64,000 nucleotides of DNA from Narthecium ossifragum. Taxonomy: Eukaryota > Streptophyta > Magnoliopsida > Dioscoreales > Nartheciaceae. Shown piece after piece: positions 42,679-54,565 of this stretch; position 1 is the stretch's first letter, and each line of letters opens with the position of its first letter. The translations under genes and the position numbers were made by a program. Under the pieces are notes generated by a model that made no database searches, was not told the origin of the DNA, and saw nothing but the letters and a program-made list of their open reading frames with translations. The DNA lies in assembly GCA_963920575.1 (NCBI GenBank), contig OY986969.1:18399288-18463287 (forward strand). Direction: 5' to 3'.

Positions 42679-44066
42679 TGGCACCTGGTCGTCCCAAAAG
42701 ATATAGAGTCCTCCTATTTCAGAGGTCCAGTCTCATTCCATGCCTGCACTAGTAGATTCTCCGCCTTCCAGATCAGTAGAGGATTCTCAATCATTTTCTG
42801 CACCTATTGGTACTAATATTCAATTTCTATTTGTGCTTATTAGTAGATTAACGCCACATATTTATACTTCTATCTTTTGATGGATTGTTTTAGAGGATTT
42901 GCTCCAATTTCTGTCTATAATGATTGTATCTAGCCTGATAGTACTTTAAGATAGCCATAAGTTCATGGTTGTTGGTATGTCAGTCAAGATTTCATTTTTT
43001 GGTTCTTTTAACTCATTTCTTTTCTGTTGATTTTACAGCAAATGCTGGTTCGAATAAGGCTGCTTCTAGTAGCTCATCGTTGAACACTAGACAACTTGAT
43101 GAACAAGGTTGCTTCTGTGTATAATGCTTATCATAATATTCATTTTTACAATATTGACATTTTATATTTTCCATTTATGTCAATACTTTAGGCATTTTGT
43201 AAATCATAAAGCATAAGAATAGTATGTTATTGCCATGTAGATTTCAAAGAGGCTCTTGGAACAAGTTTAAAATGACTGAAGAGTGTATTGAGGAATTTTT
43301 TGCTTTGATGCTTGACATTTAATTCTCTTTTACAGATCTTTAAACAATAAAGAGAGGCCGTGGTGTAGCTTAAAGCAAGTAAATATCCATAATATCCATT
43401 GCCACATATAAGAGCTAGGCAAATGGAAGACCAGTAAATGCATGCATGGTGTTCAATATTCATGAGCCTACATGACTCTTTTCATAGGTACTTAATTTAG
43501 ATTTTGACTTGTCTCATAATAACCATTTACTTGTTTATGATGAAACATGAAAACATGGAGATGCCTGATCAAGATCCTAGTCAACTTAATTTGTACTATG
43601 ATACCCATCACAAGAAGGATGGGTCATGGATTCACCCGCAAGCGAAAGAGAACTACGTAAAAAATTTAGTAGATAAATTATATTGTCCACTATCAAATTC
43701 TCACTATATGTTGTTTTAAAATTCTCTTGACTTGATGGTTGTATGTAGATCCAAATGGAAGCACTTCGTCTGCAATCTTTGGAAGAGGATGTACAACTAT
43801 CGGAGGATCAAATTCGTGAGCAAGTGTTGGGAAAGAAATCTGGATATGCTCGTGGACTCGGATATGGGGTGAAGTCAAAAGTATCTAATTCATTTGCAAG
43901 GATGTCACGTGAAAGAGATGAGGCTCTGAAGAGGGCCGAGATGGCAGAAAGACGAGCTGAGGAGTTTTATAATGAGCTAAAGACTGTGAAAGAATCTCAA
44001 GCTAATATTCAAGAAATGATGCGATCGTTTCTTCTTCGACATGATGGATCAGGCACATCTGAGTAG
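42679..44066 (+). pseudogene. TNPA-like CACTA gene (Transposase_24 type), multi-exon
   Basis: A first exon may start at ATG 42679 ('MAPGRPKRYR') with a frame disturbance soon after. A Ser-rich exon lies at about 43039-43108. The 43530-43680 segment ('NLYYDTHHKKDGSWIHPQAKENY') matches the plant Ptta/En/Spm transposase family. The last exon (about 43750-44066) has 'VLGKKSGYARGLGYG', then a Glu/Arg-rich coiled coil and a TAG. The function in known elements is DNA binding at subterminal repeats. Exon borders other than the last are approximate, and it may be non-functional. Confidence 0.7.
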
Positions 44067-46080
44067 ATTTGGGAATTAGTACCTAACTTCATTTCTTTAT
44101 GCATCTTGCTTCAAAGTAGCATTGTTGACACTAAAACACATTGCATTGCATTGTATAGGTTTAGCTCATTAGTCGGAATAAGGCAAAGCAAGATCGGTTG
44201 AAGCAACTAAAGGTAAGTTGGGATGTCATAGATATATGGTTTGTTTCTATTTGCTGAATGTATTTCTTTCCTTTGACTAGAATACTTATGATATATTAGA
44301 TATATGGTTTGTTTCTGCATTTTTTTGGTTGCGCTGACTTGTCAAGTTGGATATATGTGGATTTTTAAGTAATTCTGGTAGCATAGTTTGGTTCCATTTA
44401 GAAGCAGTTTTTTCATGCTATCACATGATGGATTCTTTACAAACTTGTATGATTAGATCATAACTTGAAATGGAAAATCCTAACTTCTCTTGGAAGACTT
44501 GACAGTGCGTATGGAAAATCCTTGTACATGTACATGTGTTTTGATTTCATTTCCGTTAGATTAGGTTTATTTCATTATATTTTCGCTGATTTAAATTAAC
44601 CTTTTTTTTCCTTCCCCAGAAGAGTATTTAGATTAGGTTAATTTAGTTGTCTGTTAATCTATTATCTGCAATTAGACATGGAATATCTGTTCTCTCTTTG
44701 TTCTAGTTTTGTCGCATGTATCTCCTTTGCTCGCATGACCATTGGAAATTTTATGTCTTTTTAATTTCTAGTTTTAAAATTTGCTTTTGACTGAACATTA
44801 AAAGCATGATAGTTTTGTCGCATGTATCTCCTTTGCTTGCATCTGGATTGTATTATTCCTTCAACCTACTTAACCTACTTGTACATTTACAGTGTGTATG
44901 TAAGTGTCGATGCTAAGGAGATAGGCAAAGTTAGCTTGCATGTTGGCTGTTATCACCCTAATGTAGAGCTTGTCTCTTCACTGTAAAATATCAAAATTAG
45001 TATGTCACATGTTCGAAGTAGATAAATGTTCTATTATATTGTATCACCCTAATGCATTACCTTTTGGAAGTAATGCTTGTGTTGGTGGTTTCAGTACAGT
45101 AATGCTACCTATTATATTGTATCTTTTGATTTTCTGATCTAGAAAAATGTTCTAGCTCTCTGTTTGTATATTTTCTTTTGTAATTCTCAGCCCTTTTCCT
45201 TGTATAAAAGGGTGTTTTTTCTTTGGTCGTTGAACTAGCTAGGAGAGGTACATATACTGCACTGAATTCATGGAGAATGGGGTTGACGTGGAAGTCTAGG
45301 TTTTGGGTTTTAATGTTAGGGTTAAGCTTTTGGCCCATGAATTGGGACAAGTGGAGAAGAACCATTCATGACCTTAGAAAGAAGAAGAGAGAGATGGACA
45401 TGTAATGAAGTAAAGCTATGTTTCATAAGAAGCACAAGGTATGAATGGGAAAGGTCAACTTTTTTCTCTTTTAAGGATAGTCTGGTTCCTTTTCTTGGCC
45501 TGGCTTCTTTCTCTGTCTCTATTATGCTTTTTTGCATTCATATATAGATGACAGAGAAATTTGGAAGCTCGCATGGAGGATGTCGAGGGTGAACGAAATG
45601 GAGTTTCCTTCTTTTTTGCTCTTTTTTTATTGGATGACATGAATCGGCTTGCAATTGTGGGTGTGTCTGTCTTCATTCTCTTGTTTCAGTACAGTAATGC
45701 TTGCAATTGTGAATCTCTTCTTATTCTTTGTTGATGTGTTTTTGTTTTGTAGATTAACATGGACACAATTGAAGTCAGCAACTTGGAGTGACAATTCTTG
45801 TTTCTTTTGCTGGCAACACTTCTCAGACAAGCAGCTCTGAGATTTGCAGAAAATACTTATTTTTGAAGCAATTGAGCTACTTAGTTGGAAACTAAGTTTT
45901 ACTTGTCATATAGTTAGATAGTTGATATCATCTATTTGTGGTTAGTAATTGTAGTAGTTCTTTTTGTTCACTGGCTGGCTTTGTATACTTTGATAGACAT
46001 TTTTCCAAGTTAATTGATAGCTAATGTTTTGTAATTGGTGATTTTTTGTCCAATTTATTAAAGCTGTTTTTTAATTATTT
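44067..46080 (+). other. Non-coding 3' interior of the CACTA element
   Basis: T-rich sequence after the TNPA-like gene. Some short stretches recur within it ('tagttttgtcgcatgtatctcctttgct' near 44705 and 44813; 'cagtacagtaatgct' near 45093 and 45688). Open frames are under 90 codons and show no domain. Confidence 0.6.
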
Positions 46081-46083
46081 ACA

Positions 46084-46640
46084 GGTATAAATACATCTAT
46101 GGTGACAAAATAGTTGTCATAATATTGTATCTATTGTCACAAATTATTTTGTCATTACAAGTCAAATAAGTTTATTACAACAAAATTATTTTGTCACAAT
46201 AGTCACATTTATTGCAACAAAATATGTTGCTATTTTTATGCTAGATTGTGACGAAAACATTTGTCGGAATAAATCTGTTTATTGCGACAAACATATTGTG
46301 ACAAAACTTTTGTTAAAAATTATAGTGATAAAATATTTTGGTCGCAATATACCACATGTCGAACATGTCTATTGTGACAAAAACATACATATGGCCACAA
46401 AGTCTTTTATTTGTGGTCACAAAATATTTTGTCACCAGTACTAGTGTTATGGCGACAAATTTTTGTTTGTCGTAACTTGTATGCACCTATTGTAATAAAT
46501 TGCTATATTTATCGTAATAAACTTATTGCGACGGACTTGTTGTAACAAACCTGGTGACGAAATATATTCATCACGACAAGTATATAGTTACAAATATAAG
46601 ACTTATTGTCACGAAATTTTTTGTCGCGAAATCTTGATTT
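46084..46640. repeat. Right subterminal repeat region of the CACTA element
   Basis: Dense TGTGACAAA / TTTGTCACAAT / TATTGCGACAAA motifs in both orientations over about 550 bp, longer than on the left side. Confidence 0.82.
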
Positions 46641-46811
46641 TGTTGTAGTGAGTCTTTATCATATAAATTCATCTTTTTAGCTGAATTTCTTGTATTTCTT
46701 CTCATATCATGATTAAATCTGAAATCAACTAACAAACAATTAAATACAACTACTCTAGGCCTAACAAAGGTAATTTAAGGGGTTTAATTAGGAATAATTA
46801 GTGACTTATCA

Positions 46812-46825
46812 CACCCCCAACTTAC
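46812..46825 (-). promoter_or_regulatory. Polypurine tract of C1
   Basis: Read on the - strand, GTAAGTTGGGGGTG abuts the 3' LTR start TGATAAGTC. The old C element has GAAAGTTGGGGGTG in the same place. Confidence 0.75.
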
Positions 46826-49335
46826 ACTTTGCCAGTCCTCGAACAAAGAAAAGATAAAAAGAAAGCAATAAAACTAACTAGCCACTTTTGTAGGTCTCAC
46901 AATTGCACTTAGCATGTGCAACAAGCCTTTAAACCCCTGGGTTACCCCACAAACATCTATACATTCCCTTGAATATATCATTTGAAATCAATTATAATGT
47001 TCATCAACTCTAATGCATGAAATAGAAATAATATCCATAAATATACCCTTCAACTCATAGTCGCATAAAAACATAATAAATCAAAACATGTCATAACATA
47101 TTTCCAATACTTCAACATATTTAATCATGATTAAAAATAACTTTAACACTCCTGTGTGTGAATGGTGTTCCATATGCTTCAGAGCCTCAATTATATCTAA
47201 ACACTTCAACTATTCAATATCACAATCCTATCCAAGCACATATCTTCCACTAATCACATAGCAACCTCTGTTTTTTTTTTTTTCTTTTCATTTTTTTCTT
47301 TTTTTTCTGCAGGAATTTCAACTGTTTTACGCGAACACCACGCTGGTTAGGCACACTGCCCGGTTACTAAGTTGAAAATCCTAATTTTTTTTCTTTTTTT
47401 TTCAGAAAATTTAACCGTTTTACGCGAACACCACGCTGGCTAGGCACACTGCCCGGTTAATAAGTTGAAGATCCTTTTTTTTTCGCATACTCAGATAATT
47501 GCATGTGTTCATGTATTTTCTGTGTCATGACATAAAATTATAACTCTATCCCAGTATCATGCTCATAATCTAATATCAACCCCTTAACATGTGAAAGTGA
47601 ACATGTGCATTAGGATATGTCAAGCTATCCTTAAATCATGGTAAAAGTGTTAAAGTATAGAAATAATATCATGTATAGCAAAAATTTACTATTTCTTATA
47701 TGACATACAAGTCTCAGAATAATTCATAAAATAAATTTCTAAAACATGCACCTTTGTCAAATCATATCATAATTTCATTCTTTTGACATAATTCAAGGGA
47801 TGTATAATATTTGGTTAGCATAAAAAAATATGAGCATGAAATTTATGAATGCTACCCCCCAACTTAAATGTAATTGTCCCCAATTACACTAAGTCATAAA
47901 AATAAATCAAGAAATAAAGGGCAGAGATAACCATAATGAACGCTCCAAAACTAGATTTCTCTCTCTTATAATTTAAGTTTAAGCATCAGCATCATTGAAT
48001 AAATACTTCCTTCCCCACCATACCCTGTCACAAAAATATATACCTTTCCAAAAAGATCAAATATAACAAATAAAAGTATTAGAACCATAGAAAATTTCGG
48101 CACAGTCTCCTTTGTATTTTCATAATATATTAATCTATACAAACATTCATCACATAAAAATATAACATGTACAGATAAATAGTAACAGAGATAATACATC
48201 AAAAATAATCTTCTAGACATCAAAAACAAGGAAATAAACAACCAAAATATCCAAGCAGAGCATCAAATTATTCGTAATCCGCAGTATGGTTGTTCTCATC
48301 CACGGTCTGCAGCCCGTGGCGAGATCAAATTCGAAATTAACGGAGATAGGGAAAAGTGAACACCCGTGAATGCTGTGGGATGCATGGATGAATTGAATAT
48401 ATAGATTATGGTCCTGATTGAATATTTAGTCCGTCCGATCGGAAATCAGAACACTGTAGCGCTGGATCATGTCACGCAACCATCGGATGGCTGAAATTTC
48501 GCCGGCGATGGATCAACGGTGAAACGTCGTCGCCTGAGGATTTGGAAGGTACAGAAAGAATCGTGGTGGCTTGTTGAACTCATCTATGTAGTCTGATTGT
48601 GGAATGAAAGTTCTCAGGCGGGAGATTAGGGGTGGCCGGCGCGGTTAAGGATCGTCGGAAGTGGGTTTTGGCGATCCAGACATTAATGGAGGTAGGGGAT
48701 AGTGGAGGAAGGAACGTAGGAGCTCTGTGAAAACTCCTGTGGGGTTAGATCAAACGATTGTGGTCGGAAAGGGGTGGATTGGAGGGGGACGGCGAGGTAT
48801 AGTCACCGGAGTTTGATTCCGGTGATCCAGGAAGAAATGAAGGATTTTGATAGTGTGGGAAGGATCGTGACAACCTAACGAAGCTTCTGGAGGTGTTATA
48901 ATGCGGTGGGCGGCCATGGATGATGGTGAAGACGATGGCCGAGGGCCTCACCGGCGTCGGAGGAGAGGGTGTCGAGGGAAGAGGAGGCCGTGGATTAGGG
49001 GTTGGAATGATGGCGGAGGTTGTGGTGGTGGTTTGAAGGGATGGGGGTGGCCGGAGAGGCTGCGACGGGCGGTGGTGGTGACGGCTCGGGGAAGAGCCGC
49101 TGGAAGCCAGGCGGAGCCGGGACGATGATGTCCCGGCTCACAGGTGAGCCGCTCGGGAAGAGGGAAAAAATCAAAAGAAAATTGGCAGAAAAATGAAAGA
49201 AAAACGGAAAAATTGTGGAAAAATTATAAACAAAATCAGGAAAAACTCCTAAAAATCAGGAAAAATCGTAAAAATTAATAGAAACTCCTAAAAACTGGGT
49301 TGCCTCCCTGCAAGCGCGTAATTTTACGTCTTTCG
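46826..49335 (-). other. Long non-coding 3' interior of C1
   Basis: About 2.5 kb between the stop of gag-PR and the PPT. Two copies of a roughly 45-bp unit with 'cgaacaccacgctgg...aggcacactgcccggtta' lie at 47332-47374 and 47422-47463, separated by poly-T. A GC-rich block at about 48880-49130 contrasts with the AT-rich rest. The old C element carries a collinear version (9841-10273 and 30186-32000), so this region belongs to the family. Confidence 0.7.
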
Positions 49336-52300
49336 CTAGATTTCCCGAAAAGGTAAGTTATAGTATGGATCCATCAGATTGACGGACTCGATCACACCCA
49401 CAAGTATAATTTCCCCATATAATGATTTAGACCACACCCGGCCCCACAGTATATCAAGTATTTGATGATGCAGACCTATTAATTCTTTCCTCCCAACAAG
49501 TGTACTAGAAACCCCACCCGTTATAAAAGATAAACTATCGTCATATTTCTTCTTACAACCAGGTCTACGGTATGTGTCTCTCATAATGTTAAAACCCGGA
49601 AGTGAACATGGAGGGGATTTCGATCTCAGAATGAGTGTAGGCAATGACGATGGTGCAAATATAGGTAAAGGAGAAGGTAGTGGAGGCTCAAGTTTAGAAT
49701 ATACTGACACATCTGTGCAAAGGTGTGTGTTAACATAATAAGCACGAACTTGTCTAGGATCTAAGTCAGGTGCAGGAGTAAGAGATAACGGTGGACGGGG
49801 CTCAACCACCCAAGAAATAGTTTTTGTCTCTACAGTGTACTGATCGAGTGACTGATCGGGCAAGATGTGTAGTTTGATGTCATATTTCAATTGTGCAGTG
49901 TCCCGATTAACATCATCATCAGAGTCAGAAGCATAGGCATTCAAAATATCAGACAAAATGTCATTCTTTAATTCAACATCATCATCGTTCGAATCATACT
50001 CATCCCAAATTGTAGGCAGTCTATCATCATGCAGTTTAGCATCATTATCATGATTAAATTGTCCAGTATCCAAGTCAATGTCAAATAAGGATGAATCAAA
50101 ATTATAAACCCAATCATTTATAACATCAATAACAAAGCAGTCATTATTTTCAGGCACACATGCATCCTTAAATATATTCACACGTTTTTTCATGTTACCA
50201 AACGAGATATCCATAACACCCGTACGACAGTTAATACAAGCATTCGCGGTAGCTAAGAAAGGTCGACCTAAGATAATAGGCACAGATTTCTTGCAAAGAA
50301 CAACAGGCTCCATGTCTAAGACAATGAAGTCAACTGGAAAAAAGAAGTTATCAACCTTAACCAGCACATCCTCCAAGATACCTCGCGGTGTCTTGATGGA
50401 TCTATCAGCCAACTGAAGGGTTACTGTCGTAGGTTTCAAATCATTCATTCCAAATTTCTGATATGAGGAGTATGGAAGTAAATTAACACTAGCACCAAGA
50501 TCAAGAAGGGCACCATCAATACGATAGTCGCCTATGTAACAAGAAACAGTTGGGGTGCCTGGATCCTTAAGTTTTGATGGAGTGTCATACTTCATGATCG
50601 AACTTACATGTTCAGTCAGAGATATTTTCTTAGAGGCCTGAGATTTGGATTTGTGTTTTTGGGTACAGAGGTCTTTCAGAAATTTTGCATAGGAAGGGAA
50701 TTGTCGGATGGCCTCTAAAAGTTGTATATTGATGTTCACTCGCTTGAATATCTCCGTGATTTCCTCTACATAAGATTTCTTATTGGGTCTAGAGGACGGG
50801 TCCATAAGTGCATAAGGGAACGGTACTTTGGGCACATATCTAGAAGGGTCAGGCTCCCTATGATCAATTGGATTTGGATCCACTTGGTCCAAAGTGTTAT
50901 CACGTGTTTGTGGGGACAGAGGCCGATCGGTCGGACCAGAATCCGATCGGTCGGAATTGTTCTGACCGGTCGGTTTTGAGAGCGATTCGTCGCTCTGGGC
51001 AATGTTAGAACGTGTTTCCACTTGCTTACCATTCCTTAGGGTTACTACAGCTTGTGCACTTTCAAAGTTTTGGGCATTTACGTGGTTCAAGGCCCTAGGA
51101 TTTATAACTGGTTGATGAGGTAAATGACCATCTTCTTGCTTAGACACTGTGTTAGCCTGTTGCCCTAGTTGTGTCTCTATTTTGGATATAGATTGAGCAT
51201 GCGAATTAACATCATTTCTTATCAAAGCAATTTCGCTCCTAAGCTCACTCTTAAGCTCAGCCATGCTAGTATTTATGTTATTTATACTAGCATTGATGCT
51301 AACATTCATGTTGGCTAGTGTACTTATGATTGTGTCCAAAGTAGGGTCAGAGGGTGCTTGTGGAGGTGCAGTTTGTTGGTATTGTGCAGAGTAACTCGGG
51401 TTTGGATTTGCAGGAGGTATAGATTGGTATCTATCCGTGGGGCCACTGGAGAAACTACTTTGCCCTTAAAAAATATTAGATTGCTGAGGTGGTCTCGAAT
51501 TAAAGTTGGGATGGTTTCGCCAACCTGGATTATACGTGTTTGAATACGAATTATTCTCAGATTTGGTGAAACCATATGTCGCGTTTGCTTGTTCCTGAAC
51601 GAATTCAGGGAACAAAGGCACCAGGGGACAGTCGGTTATGTGATGTTCAAGGCTAGAGCATAGTACACAAGTTTGAGGTTGATTTTGGAACGGGGGAGGG
51701 TCAGGTGCTTGTCTCATTTCCAATTTATCAAACCTTTTATTAAGGAGAGCTATTTGTGCAGTAAGGGCATCAAATCCAGAAATTTCAAAGGTTCCCTTAG
51801 ATGTAGGCCGACTCCTAGGGTTTGTATACTGTTGTTGAGAATCAATGGAAATTTGTTCATAAAGGTTTCAGAGCTCATCATTATCTTTGTCTAAAGGAAT
51901 ACCCCCACAACAAGCTTCAACCCTAGTTTTACATCTTTCATTAAGGCCTTTATAAAACTTATGCGTTAACAACCACTTATCAATATCAAGATCGGGACAT
52001 TTTCTCAAAAGATCTTTAAATCTATCCCAGGCATTATGGAAAGACTCATCATCATATTGAACAAAGGTAAGGATTTCAGTCCTGAATTTTTCAGTTTTAA
52101 TTATGGGAAAGAATTTCCTTAAAAATGTCTCTTGAAGTTGGTCCCAAGTTGTGATTGAGCGTGGAGGTAAACATTGAAGCCAGTGTTTAGCTTTATCTTT
52201 CAACGAGAAGGGGAAAAGTTTTAATTTAAAGGCATCATCATTAAAATTCTCCAATTTTAGTGTAGTGATAATATCGATAAAATTGTGAATGTGCTCATAA

Positions 52301-52669
52301 GGATCCTCATTACTTAAACCCTGAAAGTGGGGTAACATTTGAAACGTTTGGGGGTCTAATCTCATAGTGTGAGGCTGTGATTGCAGGAGGATCAATGGAA
52401 GGAGTGTAAGTGTAGGCAGTGGGCAAGAAGTGATTTCTCAAATGAACACGTTGTACCCCCCCATTGTTATTATTATTACCTCCCCTTCCAAGATTAGCAT
52501 TAGGGTAGATGACATGTCCCTCATTTTCAGCCATGGTGACAAAGGTCTCGTGAATAGATTGCAGGTTACTCAAAGATTGTTGACCTAAGGCTCTAGCTTT
52601 TCGGAGTGTGGTCTCTAGTTCTAGATCCAAAGGTTCCAACGGGGTATTTAAGGATCGTCTACCTTGCAT
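49336..52669 (-). pseudogene. C1 gag and protease, without pol
   Basis: ATG at about 52669 ('MQGRRSLNTPLEP'). The first frame runs to about 52355, where a one-base shift near a C5 run moves to the frame ending at 51868. That frame carries the gag domain ('FPFSLKDKAKHWLQCLPP', 'FPIIKTEKFRTEI'). A TGA (51868-51870) and a TAA (51466-51468) interrupt but the frame continues through a CCHC knuckle ('CVLCSSLEHHITDC', about 51670-51620). The 667-codon frame from 51339 has a coiled coil, then PR with 'DLGASVNLLP' at about residue 277 and 'IILGRPFL'. An Asp-rich and Pro-rich tail ends at 49336. No RT follows. Confidence 0.88.
50925..50971. repeat. GATCGGTC-type palindromes inside the C1 gag-PR frame
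   Basis: GATCGGTC at 50925 and 50945, GACCGGTC at 50964, spaced 20 and 19 bp. On the coding strand they encode repeated Ser-Asp-Arg/Thr-Asp-Arg in the linker before PR. They match the leader copies at 52791-52903. Confidence 0.65.
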
Positions 52670-52790
52670 GCAAGATCACACACAAAAAGAGAAAAAGAAA
52701 AAAAAATTCGTAGGAGAGGACAAAACCCGGCAAACAACAATTGAAACGAAAAGGTTTGAAGCAAAAAGGCCTAGCTAACTGCGCAGTTCC

Positions 52791-52903
52791 GATCGGTCGA
52801 TTTCCAATCCGATCGGTCGCCCCAGGCCGCAAGCTCCTTCACTCGCAGTCCACTTCAAAGTAGATGCCGCAGTCCGATCGATCGGATTCAAGTCCGACCG
52901 ATC
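52791..52903. repeat. Paired GATCGGTC/GATCGATC palindromes in the C1 leader
   Basis: Pairs at 52791/52811 and 52876/52896, each 20 bp apart, lie between the gag start and the PBS. The C1 LTRs have no such array, so the motif sits in the leader here rather than in the LTR. Confidence 0.75.
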
Positions 52904-53079
52904 GCTCTAGGTGTCTTGCGAGTTGTGTTTTTCTTCAAGAAAAATTCGTTCCAATGTTACAAAAATTCCAGAAAATTCCTAAAAAGTGTAAAATAAAAAA
53001 AGGGAAAAATAAGAAAGATAAAAACTTACCTAAGCAATGAAAATGAGTTAAGAGAAAATCAATTCGTTAACCGTCGAAT

Positions 53080-53097
53080 TCCCTGGCAACGGCACCA
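53080..53097 (-). promoter_or_regulatory. Primer-binding site of C1
   Basis: TGGTGCCGTTGCCAGGGA on the - strand, five bases from the LTR end (53103). Two bases differ from the B PBS. Confidence 0.85.
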
Positions 53098-53102
53098 AAA
53101 AT

Positions 53103-54565
53103 TAATCGCTTACAAACGTTGTCGTTAAAACGTTGCAAACTCAATCAAGTATAAATTTATAATCCATATTCAATCACTACACTATTATGTAGAAATAGCG
53201 GTGAAGTCGGGAGTCGATCCACAGGGAAAACGTTGGAAACTGAAATAAATTCTCGAAACCCTAAAACTAAGGAAAAGAATCAAAGATAGAATAGAGTTAT
53301 CTAAACTAATAAATAAAAAAGATAAAAGGTTGATCAATTTGAATCAATGGATAAGTGACTTAGGAATTACTCAATCCGCCCTAGTTTCGCCTTCAATCAT
53401 CTCTAGTTATTCTCTTGTTCTCTTCTCTCAACATTATGGATCATATGGCTACAAGTTCACATGAATCCCTAAAATAAGATTTATGTTCCTAACGGCATAG
53501 CCTATCTTTCTTGGCATAGATTGTCTTTGGTCCTACGATTACTTTAAGTTATACTACTCCTAATGACCTTGGCACAACCTATCCTAGCTTAGCATAGCCT
53601 ATCTCACTAGCAAACCATAAATCGCATGAAAACCATCTCATAAATCTGTATAAACAATCACAGAAAGCTTTTACGACTGAAAATACTTCAAAGGAACTCT
53701 GTTCCCTCAAATCTCTAATCATTAAAACCATATTTATAAGATCATGTTGAGAAGAAGTTTACAAGAATCAAACCAAAGAAAATTAAAAGCTACACTAGGG
53801 TTTCATGATATCCCTAAGTTTAGAATTAGTTACTCATCTTCTGGGAGAGATCCATAGGTGTTGGGAAGGAAGCCGTCGATCCCCGCGGAAAGATCTCCAT
53901 TTTTAAAACCCTAGCCTTCTCCTCCAAAAGTGATCCAAAAGATGATAAATTTGGCTGGAATAACCCCTTTATATAATAAAAACCCTTAATCCCGGAATTA
54001 GGGTTATGGCTAAGTTGAGTTGGACCTCTAGTGCAACTCGGAATTCCTAGTTTAATTCTGACAGCCTCTTCTGGTCGTGACTGGGTTCAATATGTCCGGA
54101 ATTTGGAAATGTTCTCAACATAAAAGATGTAGATGAGGAAGTCTTCTGTCTTCTCCCGAAGAGTTTATAATATTCGGACTTATGGGGAATATTTGGCGAA
54201 TATTCTCCTGAGCATCGACGGACTAGTTTCCAGTAGCTGTATATTTTCATAGTCTTCAAAACTGGTATTAATCTGTATGGAATCTCGCCAAGTGTCCAAC
54301 ATGAAAGTTGTTCATCTCTGAGTCTTCTATCACATACTACATTTTCAGAATATTTTGACTTATAAAGAATATCTGGTGAATATTCTCCTGACAGGCGATG
54401 AAACAGTCTTTACCATATAAATTCATCTTTTTAGCTGAATTTCTTGTATTTCTTCTCATATCATAATAAAATCTGAAATCAACTAACAAACAATTAAATA
54501 CAACTACTCTAGGCCTAACAAAGGTAATTTAAGGGGTTTAATTAGGAATAATTAGTGACTTATCA
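53103..54565 (-). repeat. 5' LTR of C1
   Basis: 1463 bp, beginning TGATAAGTCACTAATT at 54565 on the - strand. It ends ...AAGCGATTA; the 3' copy ends ACGATCA. TATA-like 'ttattatataaagg' is at about 53966-53979. It provides the empty-site sequence for the CACTA insertion. Confidence 0.92.

Larger units (their letters stand above)
40560..46650 (+). mobile_element. CACTA (En/Spm-type) DNA transposon, internally deleted
   Basis: Ends CACTACAACAAAT and, as reverse complement of the right end, CACTACAACAAAAT, giving a 12-bp TIR. TSD AGT (40557-40559 and 46651-46653). The C1 5' LTR shows the empty site ('gaaacagtcttta'). 6091 bp. Subterminal regions are dense in TGTGACAAA-type repeats. It holds the 3' end of a TNPD-like gene (DUF4218 tail and DUF4216) and a TNPA-like gene. 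The transposase catalytic part of TNPD is absent, so it is expected to need an autonomous partner. Confidence 0.95.
39255..46811 (-). repeat. 3' LTR of C1, interrupted by a CACTA transposon
   Basis: The two halves, 39255-40559 and 46651-46811, join at AGT to give a sequence collinear with the 5' LTR at 53103-54565. The LTRs look alike over most of their length (differences at, for example, 'gttatcg'/'gttgtcg' and 'ctactagg'/'ctattatg'). Confidence 0.92.
39255..54565 (-). mobile_element. Element C1: complete non-autonomous Athila-like element (gag-PR only)
   Basis: The LTRs are about 1463 bp (left copy counted without the CACTA insertion). The TSD is a perfect CAACC (39250-39254 and 54566-54570). 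LTR ends are TGATAAGT...CGATCA. Order on the - strand: 5' LTR, PBS, leader, gag, PR, acidic tail, 2.5 kb non-coding, PPT, 3' LTR. The interior is about 6.3 kb and contains no RT, RNase H or integrase motif in any frame. Replication would need proteins from a relative. Its gag-PR has stops and a frameshift. Confidence 0.9.

Noticed and set aside
46812..49335. RT or integrase remains in C1 after PR
   Set aside because: No RT, RNase H or integrase motif seen in any frame; the region matches the non-coding 3' interior of the old C copy.
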